Assembly: GCA_006226495.1 (NCBI GenBank)
Contig: SBGU01000052.1
Coordinates: forward strand, 62,001 to 126,000
Direction: 5' to 3'
DNA length: 64,000 bases
Origin: Alphaproteobacteria bacterium
Lineage (GTDB): Bacteria; Pseudomonadota; Alphaproteobacteria; Sphingomonadales; Kordiimonadaceae
The position numbers and the translations under genes were made by a program. Shown here piece by piece: positions 25,614-33,642 of the stretch. The notes beneath the pieces are model-generated. The model saw only the letters and a program-made list of their open reading frames with translations. It searched no databases and was not told the origin of the DNA. The number at the start of each line of letters is the position of its first letter. Position 1 is the stretch's first letter.

Positions 25614-25813
25614 GTGTATCGGTGGACGATTTTTTTGCCGTTGAGAGCCCGTGCATCGGCATCTGCAAGCTGGACAGCAGCGGTGTCTATTGCACCGGCT
25701 GCTTCCGGACACGGCAGGAAATCGGACGCTGGTCCATGGCCCCGGCGCATGAAAAACGCGCCATCGTTGCGGCCGCGGCTGCGCGGCAAGAACGGCTCGC
25801 GCCGCGCCGCTAG
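25610..25813 (+). CDS. DUF1289 family protein
   Basis: A 67-aa protein with the DUF1289 signature: SPCIGICKLD, then YCTGCFRTRQEIGRW. Four cysteines suggest a small metal or Fe-S site. The GTG start at 25610 overlaps the acyl-CoA synthetase stop (GTGA), so translation is coupled. Function is unknown in the family. Confidence 0.85.
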   Translation: MSVSVDDFFAVESPCIGICKLDSSGVYCTGCFRTRQEIGRWSMAPAHEKRAIVAAAAARQERLAPRR

Positions 25814-26530
25814 TTAGCCTGTTGCCCGGCGTTTGGCCACGGGTTTCTTGCGCCAGGCCACATACCGCACCTCGGCGCCGCGCAGGATGCTGCGCCTGAG
25901 TTCCGACGCAGTCTTGACAATGCCCAGGGTTTCGATGGCCATCCTGATATCTTCTTCAGTCGGTTCCCAGTCCTCGAGCCCCAGATAGCTGCATTTGATC
26001 TGCTGCGCAGTCTCTTCGCTGACATTATAGTTGCCGACAAGGATGAAGCGCTTCTCGAGCGTATTGCGTTTGCTCGGCAGCCGGTCGGACACCTGCGAAT
26101 AGACAAAATAACCCTGGTCCCGGATCATGCCTTCGACACTGTCGGTCCATTCATGTTCCTCGCGGAAGGACCTGAGGTCATCCATGCAGAAAAGCGCATC
26201 ATAGCTTAGTTTCGAGCGCCGGATCGGGTCGTCGAGGTGCCGGCGCGGCATGATGCGCACATTGCTGTCGGCCCGGAACTGACGCTCGAGATGATCCAGG
26301 CATTCCTGCCGGCCTTCGAAGGCATCGACCAGATAGCCGCGTTCCGCGAGATTGCGGACCAGGCGGCCACCACCGGGCGCGATGACACCGACACTGGCAC
26401 GTTCCGGCAATTCCATGAAAATGGACATGCTGTAAACCGCCGACAGGCTCATCGGGCGCTCGCAATAATCCATGTGCTGACCGTTGAACAGCAGGTCGAG
26501 GGCCATAGAGAAGGCCAAACTTTCAGACAT
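25814..26530 (-). CDS. SAM-dependent methyltransferase-like protein
   Basis: A 238-aa protein with a Rossmann-type core: GVIAPGGGRLVRNLAERGY is a motif-I-like glycine-rich turn followed by VDAFEG (acidic end of strand 2) and YDALFCMDDL near motif IV. The ending is basic (RKKPVAKRRATG). I read it as a class I methyltransferase fold, but substrate residues are not recognisable and it could be a catalytically inactive homologue. It is convergent with the DUF1289 gene, with no space between stops. Confidence 0.6.
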   Translation of the reverse strand: MSESLAFSMALDLLFNGQHMDYCERPMSLSAVYSMSIFMELPERASVGVIAPGGGRLVRNLAERGYLVDAFEGRQECLDHLERQFRADSNVRIMPRRHLDDPIRRSKLSYDALFCMDDLRSFREEHEWTDSVEGMIRDQGYFVYSQVSDRLPSKRNTLEKRFILVGNYNVSEETAQQIKCSYLGLEDWEPTEEDIRMAIETLGIVKTASELRRSILRGAEVRYVAWRKKPVAKRRATG

Positions 26531-26647
26531 ACCGACCCCTAAATCGTATGCGATGTGCGGGCGTCAGGTCCGAGCCAGCACGACAACCAGCTCCCAAGGC
26601 TAAGGGGAAATGTTAAAAAACCCGTCAAACGATCGCGAAATTTTTAG

Positions 26648-27406
26648 CTATTCGCTTGTATCATACTCAACCTGACGGAAATAAAGGCCGTCGGGCGGTG
26701 CGTTCAGACCCAGTGCCTGCCGGTTTTTGGCCTCGAGCGCAGACCTGACCCGGTCGGCGTTCCAACTGCCTTCCCCCACCAGTTTCAAGGTGCCGGTGAT
26801 CGAGCGTATCTGGTGATGCAAAAACGACCGCGCGCCCGCATGCAGGCTGATTTCCTGCCCGTCACGCTCGACCGTCAGGTAATCAACCGTCTTGACCGGG
26901 CTTTTGGCCTGGCATTCGGTATGGCGGAAAGTGGTGAAATCGTGCGTGCCGACCAGCAGTTGGGCGGCTTCATGCATGGCTTCATGGTCAAGCAACCGGC
27001 TGACCTGCCACACAAGGCCACGTTCGAATGTCAGCGGCCCGCGCCGGTTGATGATACGGTAGGTATAGTGGCGCCTGGTCGCTGAAAAACGGGCATGGAA
27101 ATCATCCGGCACCGCCTCGACCTTCAACACCGAAACCGGGTTCGGGCGCAGGTGGTAATTCAGGGCCCCCTGCAGGGCATCCGCCGTCATCTCGCGCACA
27201 AGGTCCATGTGCGCCACCTGGCCTGTGGCATGCACGCCTGCGTCGGTGCGACCTGAACCCGTTACAGTGATATGTTCATCCGGCGCAAAGCCCCGGCAGG
27301 CGGCTTCCAGCGCGGCCTGTACGGTCGGGCCGTTATCCTGCTTCTGCCAGCCGACAAAGGGCCGGCCGTCATATTCGATGGTCAGCTTGAACCGCTGCGC
27401 TTTCAT
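26648..27406 (-). CDS. truA: tRNA pseudouridine(38-40) synthase TruA
   Basis: A 252-aa enzyme converting U38-U40 of many tRNAs to pseudouridine. The catalytic aspartate is in [26 protein letters not shown] and [15 protein letters not shown] are family blocks. The start overlaps the fmt stop by 4 nt, so it is the last gene of def-fmt-truA. Confidence 0.97.
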   Translation of the reverse strand: MKAQRFKLTIEYDGRPFVGWQKQDNGPTVQAALEAACRGFAPDEHITVTGSGRTDAGVHATGQVAHMDLVREMTADALQGALNYHLRPNPVSVLKVEAVPDDFHARFSATRRHYTYRIINRRGPLTFERGLVWQVSRLLDHEAMHEAAQLLVGTHDFTTFRHTECQAKSPVKTVDYLTVERDGQEISLHAGARSFLHHQIRSITGTLKLVGEGSWNADRVRSALEAKNRQALGLNAPPDGLYFRQVEYDTSE

Positions 27407-28320
27407 GCGAATTTTGTACCCTTGGGCACAGACCAGCCGCGCAGCAGGGTGTCGCGGTCCATCGCGGCCTTGCTGGCACGCTGGGCGCGTTCGATACGGT
27501 AGGCGCCACTGCCACAGGCCACCAGCAACTGGTCGTCAAGCGCGGTGCCGGCCTCGCCCTTGGCATCGGACACAACGGTACCCCCCAGGAGCTTGAGGCG
27601 TTCGCCGCCCATGTCGGTCCAGGCTCCCGGGAACGGGCACAGGCCGCGGATCAGCCGGTCGATCTCGACTGCAGACAGGCTCCAGTCGATATGGGCTTCG
27701 GCCTTGTCGATCTTCTTCGCGTAGGTCACGCCGTCCTCGGCCTGCACTTCGGCCTTCAGGCTGCCATCCGAGAGCCCTTCAAGTGCCGGGCCAATGAGCG
27801 CGCCACCCATGGCGGCCAGCCGGTCGTGCAGGTCGAGCGTGGTGTCCTGCGCGCCGATCGGCGTCGTCTCGCGCATCAGCACCGGGCCGGTATCAAGACC
27901 CGCTTCCATCTGCATGATGCACACGCCGGTTTCCGCATCGCCCGCCATGACCGCGCGGTGGATGGGCGCGGCACCGCGCCAGCGCGGCAGCAGGCTGGCA
28001 TGCACATTCACACAACCGTACCGGGGCGCGTCCAGCACTGCCTGCGGCAATATCTGGCCAAAGGCGACAACGACAGCGCAGTCAAGGCCAAGGGCGGCGA
28101 AGCGCGCCTGTTCGTCGGCGTCTTTCATGCCTTTGGGGGTAAAAACGGGAATGCCCGCTTGTTCCGCACGCAGGTGCACCGGGCTTTTCTGTTCTTTTTT
28201 GCCGCGGCCAGCGGGGCGCGGCGGCTGGGTATAAACTGCGGCGACATCATGGCCGGCGGCAATCAGGGCATCGAGGGTCGGCAGCGAAAACTCGGGCGTG
28301 CCCATGAAGGCGATCCGCAT
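27403..28320 (-). CDS. fmt: Methionyl-tRNA formyltransferase
   Basis: A 305-aa enzyme that formylates Met-tRNAfMet using 10-formyl-THF. Family signatures are [10 protein letters not shown] at the start, [17 protein letters not shown] (catalytic Asn, His and Asp region, here NVHASLLP) and GLDTGPVL. The C-terminal OB-like domain is present. It sits 11 nt after def and overlaps truA, the usual alphaproteobacterial order. Confidence 0.98.
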   Translation of the reverse strand: MRIAFMGTPEFSLPTLDALIAAGHDVAAVYTQPPRPAGRGKKEQKSPVHLRAEQAGIPVFTPKGMKDADEQARFAALGLDCAVVVAFGQILPQAVLDAPRYGCVNVHASLLPRWRGAAPIHRAVMAGDAETGVCIMQMEAGLDTGPVLMRETTPIGAQDTTLDLHDRLAAMGGALIGPALEGLSDGSLKAEVQAEDGVTYAKKIDKAEAHIDWSLSAVEIDRLIRGLCPFPGAWTDMGGERLKLLGGTVVSDAKGEAGTALDDQLLVACGSGAYRIERAQRASKAAMDRDTLLRGWSVPKGTKFA

Positions 28321-28331
28321 GGTCCGCCTCC

Positions 28332-28850
28332 TTACAGCACAGCCATGTCGCGCGTGGCTTTCTGGACCTTCTTGACGATCATGTTGCGGCGCAGTTTCGA
28401 CAGGTAATCGATGAACACGACCCCGTTCAGATGGTCGATCTCGTGCTGCACGCAGGTGGCCAGAAGGCCGTCCATCAGCTCTTCATGCTGCTTGCCGTCA
28501 TAGTCCAGATATTTCACCTTCACGGACGCCGGGCGCTCGACCTCGGCATAATGTTCGGGCACCGACAGGCAGCCTTCGTTATAGACATTATATTCTTCCG
28601 ATTCCCAGGTCACTTCCGGGTTCACCAGGAAACGCGGCTTGCGCATTTTCTCGTCGCCTTCGGTGTCGATCACGATCACACGCCGGGGCACGGCCACCTG
28701 GATCGCCGCCAGGCCGATGCCGGGGGCGGCATACATGGTCTCCAGCATGTTATCCATCAGGCGCCGAAGCTCATCATCCACCTGCGCAACAGGGTCGGAG
28801 ATGGTTTTCAGCAGCGGGTCGGGCACATTGATGATGTTCAGAAGGGCCAT
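28332..28850 (-). CDS. def: Peptide deformylase
   Basis: A 172-aa metalloenzyme removing the N-formyl group from new proteins. All three motifs are intact: [18 protein letters not shown] (metal-binding Cys) and QHEIDHLNG (HExxH). First gene of the def-fmt-truA unit. Confidence 0.98.
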   Translation of the reverse strand: MALLNIINVPDPLLKTISDPVAQVDDELRRLMDNMLETMYAAPGIGLAAIQVAVPRRVIVIDTEGDEKMRKPRFLVNPEVTWESEEYNVYNEGCLSVPEHYAEVERPASVKVKYLDYDGKQHEELMDGLLATCVQHEIDHLNGVVFIDYLSKLRRNMIVKKVQKATRDMAVL

Positions 28851-28926
28851 GCAGTTTTATCCGGTTCGTCTCTTGTTCGCGCCTTACCTATGAATGCGCG
28901 GGCCTGCCGTCAAGCCTTTCAGCGCC

Positions 28927-29268
28927 TTATAGCGCGGAAATCGGGGCATCGGGCTGATATTGCCCGCGTGCGTCCTCGATTTCAATCACCCACAGGTCGG
29001 GGTCGAAACCGCGCTTTTTGGCGATGCGGCTGTCGGCTTCGGCTTCATCGGTGCCTTCAGGCGCACCAAGGATACGCCAGATCTTGCCGCCATCGAAATC
29101 GCGCGACTGTTCAAGAAGCAATACGCCCGCAGCAAAACGGTTGATCTTCAGGATCACGCCGCCGCGCGCGTCATCGCCTTTCGCGACCACAAAGGCCGGC
29201 ATGTCGGCAAGGAAGCAGGTGCGCACGTGCGCTGCGACCCAAAGGCCGGTTGTCAGTCTGGTTTCCAT
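28927..29268 (-). CDS. DUF1491 family protein
   Basis: A 113-aa soluble protein with the DUF1491 pattern: a VAAHVRTC-type start, a strand (PAFVVAKGDDARGGVILKIN), and FDPDLWVIEIEDARG near the end. The family is mostly alphaproteobacterial and has no assigned function. It lies 18 nt downstream of the PilZ gene on the same strand. Confidence 0.85.
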   Translation of the reverse strand: METRLTTGLWVAAHVRTCFLADMPAFVVAKGDDARGGVILKINRFAAGVLLLEQSRDFDGGKIWRILGAPEGTDEAEADSRIAKKRGFDPDLWVIEIEDARGQYQPDAPISAL

Positions 29269-29286
29269 GAAAGGATATGACGGCGA

Positions 29287-29703
29287 TCAGATCTCGTCGT
29301 CAAGCCCGAGCACATGCAGCCGGTCGGCGAACATGCGTTTGATCACTTCGGGCGATACGTTGAACGACAGGCCCAGGGCCTCGTCCCGGTGCCAGACCAC
29401 ATCGGCGGGGATATCGCCCCGGTCGGATACGGACAGGATCACTTCGGTGCCGCTTTCAAGCGGCAGGTCGACCCGCACACGCGCGCCACCCAGGGAAAGG
29501 TTCCAGATCTGACAGGAAAAAACATGGCGTCCGACCCGCAGTTTTGCTGGCCACAGCACGCTGCGCCGCCGGTAAATGCGGTTGTCTTCGCCCTGCTTTA
29601 CCGGCAGGGCCTGGGTGTCGGTTGCTTTCTCACCACTGGCCATGGGTTGCTCTGCCCTCTGTTTCCTCACCGGCAGCATAGCCGATTTCGGTAAATCAAT
29701 CAT
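29287..29703 (-). CDS. PilZ domain protein
   Basis: A 138-aa protein whose C-terminal 95 residues form a PilZ domain, the usual c-di-GMP receptor. The RxxxR-like motif reads YRRRSVLW and the second motif NLSLGGARV carries the (D/N)xSxxG signature, so c-di-GMP binding is plausible. The N-terminal 45 residues are disordered-looking. I chose ATG 29703; a TTG two codons upstream is possible. It is divergent from a sigma54-type response regulator, across a gap with a perfect palindrome. Confidence 0.85.
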   Translation of the reverse strand: MIDLPKSAMLPVRKQRAEQPMASGEKATDTQALPVKQGEDNRIYRRRSVLWPAKLRVGRHVFSCQIWNLSLGGARVRVDLPLESGTEVILSVSDRGDIPADVVWHRDEALGLSFNVSPEVIKRMFADRLHVLGLDDEI

Positions 29704-29731
29704 GACCAATCAGCTAGAATTTTCATAAAAA

Positions 29732-29745
29732 GACAAGCGCTTGTC
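29732..29745. promoter_or_regulatory. 14-bp perfect palindrome in a divergent gap
   Basis: GACAAGCGCTTGTC is identical to its reverse complement and lies between the PilZ gene start (29703) and the regulator start (29801). This is a natural operator for control of either gene. Its position argues against a TTG start at 29741 for the regulator. Confidence 0.5.
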
Positions 29746-29800
29746 GGCGCTGGGACTTTTCGTTACCAATGAAGTTCCGGAAGGGGATTACGGGGCACCG

Positions 29801-31207
29801 ATGGCGGAACCAGAACCAAGCATCCTGATTGTCGAGGACAGCCCCACGATGGCGCTGACCTACAGGGAATATCTGCGCGGTGTCGGGCGCGAGGTGCGCA
29901 TCGCCGAAACCGGCAAGGCCGCGCTGGCTGAAATCGCTGACCATAACCCAGGTGTCGTGCTTCTGGACCTCAAGCTGCCGGACATGGACGGCCTGGATAT
30001 CCTGAAAAAACTGACCACCGAACACCATAGGGCGCGGGTGATCGTGATCACGGCACATGGTTCGGTCGCCACCGCGGTGGATGCCATGCGCGACGGCGCC
30101 ACCGACTTCCTGTTGAAGCCGTTCCCGGCCGAACGGCTGGTGACCACGGTCAAAAATGCGCTGGAAATTCATAGGCTTGAGGGCCTTGTCGAACAATATG
30201 CCGGGCGCAAGAGCAAGAAATTCGGGCGTTTCATCGGCGACAGCCCGGCCATGCAGGCGGTCTACCGCATGATCGAGGACAGCGCGGCATCGCGCGCATC
30301 GGTGTTCATCATGGGGCCGTCGGGCACCGGCAAGGAACTGTGCGCCGAGGCATTGCACCAGCTAAGTCCCCGCAGGGCCAAGCGTTTTGTCGCGCTCAAC
30401 TGCGCGGCCATCCCGGCGAACCTGATCGAAAGCGAGATTTTCGGCCACAAGAAAGGCGCCTTCACAGGGGCGGTGGCCGACCGGGACGGCGCGGCGGTCG
30501 CGGCCGACGGCGGCACCCTGTTCCTGGACGAAATTTGCGAGATGCCCTTGGATTTGCAGGCAAAATTGCTGCGTTTCATCCAGACCGGCCATATTGTGCC
30601 GGTGGGCAGCAACGAATCCCGCCGGGTCGATGTGCGGTTTGTCTGCGCCACCAACCGCATCCCCTGGGAAGAGGTCGAAGCCGGGCGTTTCCGGGAAGAC
30701 CTCTATTACCGGCTGCATGTGGTGCCGATCCATGTACCGCCCCTCAAAGACCGGGGCGACGACGTGCTGTTGATCGCGCGGGAAATGCTGAAACACTATG
30801 CGGCAGAAGAGGATAAGGACTTTGAGGGCCTGTCCGCGGACGCCGAGGAACGCCTGTTGGCCCACGGCTGGCCCGGCAACGTGCGCGAGCTGGGCAACGT
30901 GATCCAGAGCGCGGTGGTGCTGAACGAGGGACCGGCCCTGACCGCCGCCATGCTGCAGGCACTGATGGGGCCATCCAGACGTGCTGCATCGGCAACAGGA
31001 GTGCAACAAAACGGCCCTGAAACTGTTGCATCTGCAACACTTCAGGCGCCGGGACGCGACAATGGCGTGATCGAACCGCTGGCGGTGGTCGAACGCCGGG
31101 TCATCGAACGGGCGATCAAGCTGTCAGGCGGCAAGGTCGGCCTTGCCGCCAAAAAGCTGGGGGTGAATGCCTCCACCCTTTACCGCAAGATCAAGGACTG
31201 GTCCTAG
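29801..31207 (+). CDS. Sigma54-dependent response regulator (NtrC/LuxO family)
   Basis: A 468-aa regulator with three parts: a receiver domain (acidic pair Glu12/Asp13, phospho-acceptor Asp56 in LLDLKLPDMDG, Lys in LLKPFP), an AAA+ domain with Walker A GPSGTGKE, an intact GAFTGA loop that contacts sigma54 and LFLDEI (Walker B), and a Fis-type helix-turn-helix at the end (KLGVNASTLYRKIK). A linker of about 50 residues rich in Ala, Thr and Gln precedes the HTH. There is no sensor kinase gene nearby. The ATG at 29801 is chosen over the TTG at 29741. It ends 4 nt into the malic enzyme gene on the other strand. Confidence 0.93.
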   Translation: MAEPEPSILIVEDSPTMALTYREYLRGVGREVRIAETGKAALAEIADHNPGVVLLDLKLPDMDGLDILKKLTTEHHRARVIVITAHGSVATAVDAMRDGATDFLLKPFPAERLVTTVKNALEIHRLEGLVEQYAGRKSKKFGRFIGDSPAMQAVYRMIEDSAASRASVFIMGPSGTGKELCAEALHQLSPRRAKRFVALNCAAIPANLIESEIFGHKKGAFTGAVADRDGAAVAADGGTLFLDEICEMPLDLQAKLLRFIQTGHIVPVGSNESRRVDVRFVCATNRIPWEEVEAGRFREDLYYRLHVVPIHVPPLKDRGDDVLLIAREMLKHYAAEEDKDFEGLSADAEERLLAHGWPGNVRELGNVIQSAVVLNEGPALTAAMLQALMGPSRRAASATGVQQNGPETVASATLQAPGRDNGVIEPLAVVERRVIERAIKLSGGKVGLAAKKLGVNASTLYRKIKDWS

Positions 31208-33510
31208 TCGTCCCTGGGCGCCTTTTTGGACGCGCGAACCTGGTCGAGGGCATGCGCCGTGGTGGCGGCCAGGCCGGCCATGTTCACGAGGTCGTTGGCA
31301 CTGGCGGTCATGCGCGAAATCTGGATCGAGTGGCTCATGCCCAGGAGCATGGGGCCGATAACCCGGCCACCGCCCAGTTCGGCCAGCAGCTTATAGCTGA
31401 TGTTGGCCGAATGCAGCGCCGGCATGATCAGCACGTTCGCGGGGCCGGACAGGCGCATGAAGGGATACAGGCTCATGAGGTCGCGGTTCAGCGCCACATC
31501 GGCCTGCATTTCCCCGTCATATTCGAAGTCGACATCGCGGTCACCCAGGATCGAAACTGCTTCCTGGATATGTTTCGTGAGGTCCGACGGCGGGTTGCCG
31601 AAGTTCGAGAAGGAGAGGAACGCCACCCGCGGGTCGTGGCCCAGGCGTTTCACAAAATAGGCCGCGCTTTCGGCGATATGGGCCAGGTCCTCGGCACTCG
31701 GGCGTTCGTTGACCGTGGTATCGGCGATAAAGACCGTGCGGCCCTTCGTGACCACAATCGACATGCCGAACGGACGCTGGCCGGGCAGCGGATCGATGAC
31801 CCGGCGCACGTTCTTGAGCGCGCGCCAGTAATGGCGGGTCACACCGGTGACCATGGCATCGGCTTCGCCGGTCGCGACCATGCAGGCCGAAAAGACGTTC
31901 CGGTCGCGCTTCACCAGGCGCTGCACATCGCGCAGCAGGAAACCACGACGGTTCAGGCGTTCATACAGATGGTTCACATAGGCGCCGGTGTCGCTGGTAT
32001 TGGCGGCATTCTTGATTTCGAATTGGGTGTCGTCCACGCCCATGTCGCGCAGCTTTTCGCGGATCGGCGCTTCGTAACCCACCAGCACCGGAATGCCGTA
32101 GCCGGCGTTCTTGAAGCTGACGGCGGCGCGCAGCACCTTTTCTTCCTCGGCTTCGGCGAACACCACACGTTTGGCCGGGCGGCGTTTCAGTTCTTCGAAC
32201 ATCACGCTGAGGGTATCGGCGGTCGGGTCCAGCCGGCTGGCCAGTTCTTTTTCGTAGGCCGCCATGTCGGCAATCGGCTTGCGGGCCACGCCGGTATCCA
32301 TTGCGGCCTGGGCCACACGCACCGGAATGGTGCGGATGAGGCGCGGGTCGAACGGCGCCGGGATGATATAATCCGGGCCATAATGCGGGTGCGCGCCACC
32401 ATAGGCGACGGCCACTTCCTCGGGCACGTCTTCGCGTGCAAGGGCCGCCAGCGCATGCGCGGCGGCGATTTTCATTTCTTCGTTGATGGTGCGGGCCCGC
32501 ACGTCCAGGGCGCCCCGGAAGATATAGGGGAACCCCAGCACGTTGTTGACCTGGTTCGGATAGTCCGACCGGCCGGTGGCGATGATGGCGTCCGAGCGTA
32601 CTTCACGCACATCTTCGGGCGTGATTTCGGGGTCCGGGTTCGCCATGGCGAAGATGATCGGCTTCGGCGCCATCGAGGCCACCATTTCCTTGGTGATGGC
32701 ACCGGCGGCGGCGAGGCCCAGCACCACATCGGCGCCTTTCATGGCTTCTTCAAGCGTGCGGGCCGTCGTCTCGATCGCATGGGCCGATTTCCACTGGTTC
32801 ATGCCTTCGGTCCGGCCGGAATAGATCACGCCCGTGCGGTCGACCATGGTGACGTTATTATGCGGCAGGCCCATGGCTTTCATCAGTTCGACACAGGCGA
32901 TACAGGCGGCACCCGCACCAATGGCCACCACCTTGGTGTCCTTGATGTCGCGGCCTGTAAGATCAAGCGCATTGATGAAACCGGCGGCCGAAATGATCGC
33001 CGTGCCATGCTGGTCGTCATGGAACACCGGAATGTCCATCAGTTCGCGCAGGCGCTGTTCGATGATGAAACAGGCCGGGGCGCCGATGTCCTCGAGGTTG
33101 ATGCCGCCGAAGCTGGGGCCCAGGAGTTTCACGCAGTTGACAAATTCGTCGATGTCTTCGCTGTCGACCTCAAGGTCGATGGAATCCACATCCGCGAACC
33201 GCTTGAACAGGACCGACTTGCCTTCCATCACCGGCTTGGAGGCCGCGGCGCCCAGGTTGCCAAGCCCAAGGATCGCGGTGCCGTTCGAGATAACCGCCAC
33301 CAGGTTGCCCTTGGTGGTATAATCATAGGCCGTGTCCGGGTCCGCCGCGATTTCCCGCACCGGCACAGCAACACCCGGGCTGTAGGCCAGGCTGAGGTCG
33401 CGCTGGGTGGCCATCGGTTTGGAAGGCACGATTTCCAGTTTGCCGGGACGGCCGGACGAATGGAAACGCAGGGCCTCGGCATCCGAGAATTTGGAGGATT
33501 TGGTCGACAT
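31204..33510 (-). CDS. maeB: NADP-dependent malic enzyme with phosphotransacetylase-like domain
   Basis: A 768-aa two-domain protein: residues 1 to about 420 are malic enzyme (malate to pyruvate, CO2 and NADPH), with SPGVAVPVREI, FHDDQHGTAI and VAIGAGAACIACVEL of the nucleotide site; residues from about 430 are a phosphate acetyltransferase-like domain used for acetyl-CoA regulation in this class. Length matches MaeB. It is convergent with the sigma54 regulator (4-nt overlap of stops) and divergent from mutS. Confidence 0.95.
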   Translation of the reverse strand: MSTKSSKFSDAEALRFHSSGRPGKLEIVPSKPMATQRDLSLAYSPGVAVPVREIAADPDTAYDYTTKGNLVAVISNGTAILGLGNLGAAASKPVMEGKSVLFKRFADVDSIDLEVDSEDIDEFVNCVKLLGPSFGGINLEDIGAPACFIIEQRLRELMDIPVFHDDQHGTAIISAAGFINALDLTGRDIKDTKVVAIGAGAACIACVELMKAMGLPHNNVTMVDRTGVIYSGRTEGMNQWKSAHAIETTARTLEEAMKGADVVLGLAAAGAITKEMVASMAPKPIIFAMANPDPEITPEDVREVRSDAIIATGRSDYPNQVNNVLGFPYIFRGALDVRARTINEEMKIAAAHALAALAREDVPEEVAVAYGGAHPHYGPDYIIPAPFDPRLIRTIPVRVAQAAMDTGVARKPIADMAAYEKELASRLDPTADTLSVMFEELKRRPAKRVVFAEAEEEKVLRAAVSFKNAGYGIPVLVGYEAPIREKLRDMGVDDTQFEIKNAANTSDTGAYVNHLYERLNRRGFLLRDVQRLVKRDRNVFSACMVATGEADAMVTGVTRHYWRALKNVRRVIDPLPGQRPFGMSIVVTKGRTVFIADTTVNERPSAEDLAHIAESAAYFVKRLGHDPRVAFLSFSNFGNPPSDLTKHIQEAVSILGDRDVDFEYDGEMQADVALNRDLMSLYPFMRLSGPANVLIMPALHSANISYKLLAELGGGRVIGPMLLGMSHSIQISRMTASANDLVNMAGLAATTAHALDQVRASKKAPRDD

Positions 33511-33642
33511 GGGGATTCCTGTGTTCTTATTCTGGCGGTAGCAGGCAGAATGCTCTAAAAGCTGAGACGCTTCTGCCGCATACTATGGCACAAAGCATGT
33601 GACAATTGAAATCGATCAGTAATCTGGCGTTTGGGGGCTGAA

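Noticed and set aside
31252-33558. 768-codon open frame antisense to malic enzyme
   Set aside because: Shadow frame of the same length as the true gene, with no domain.
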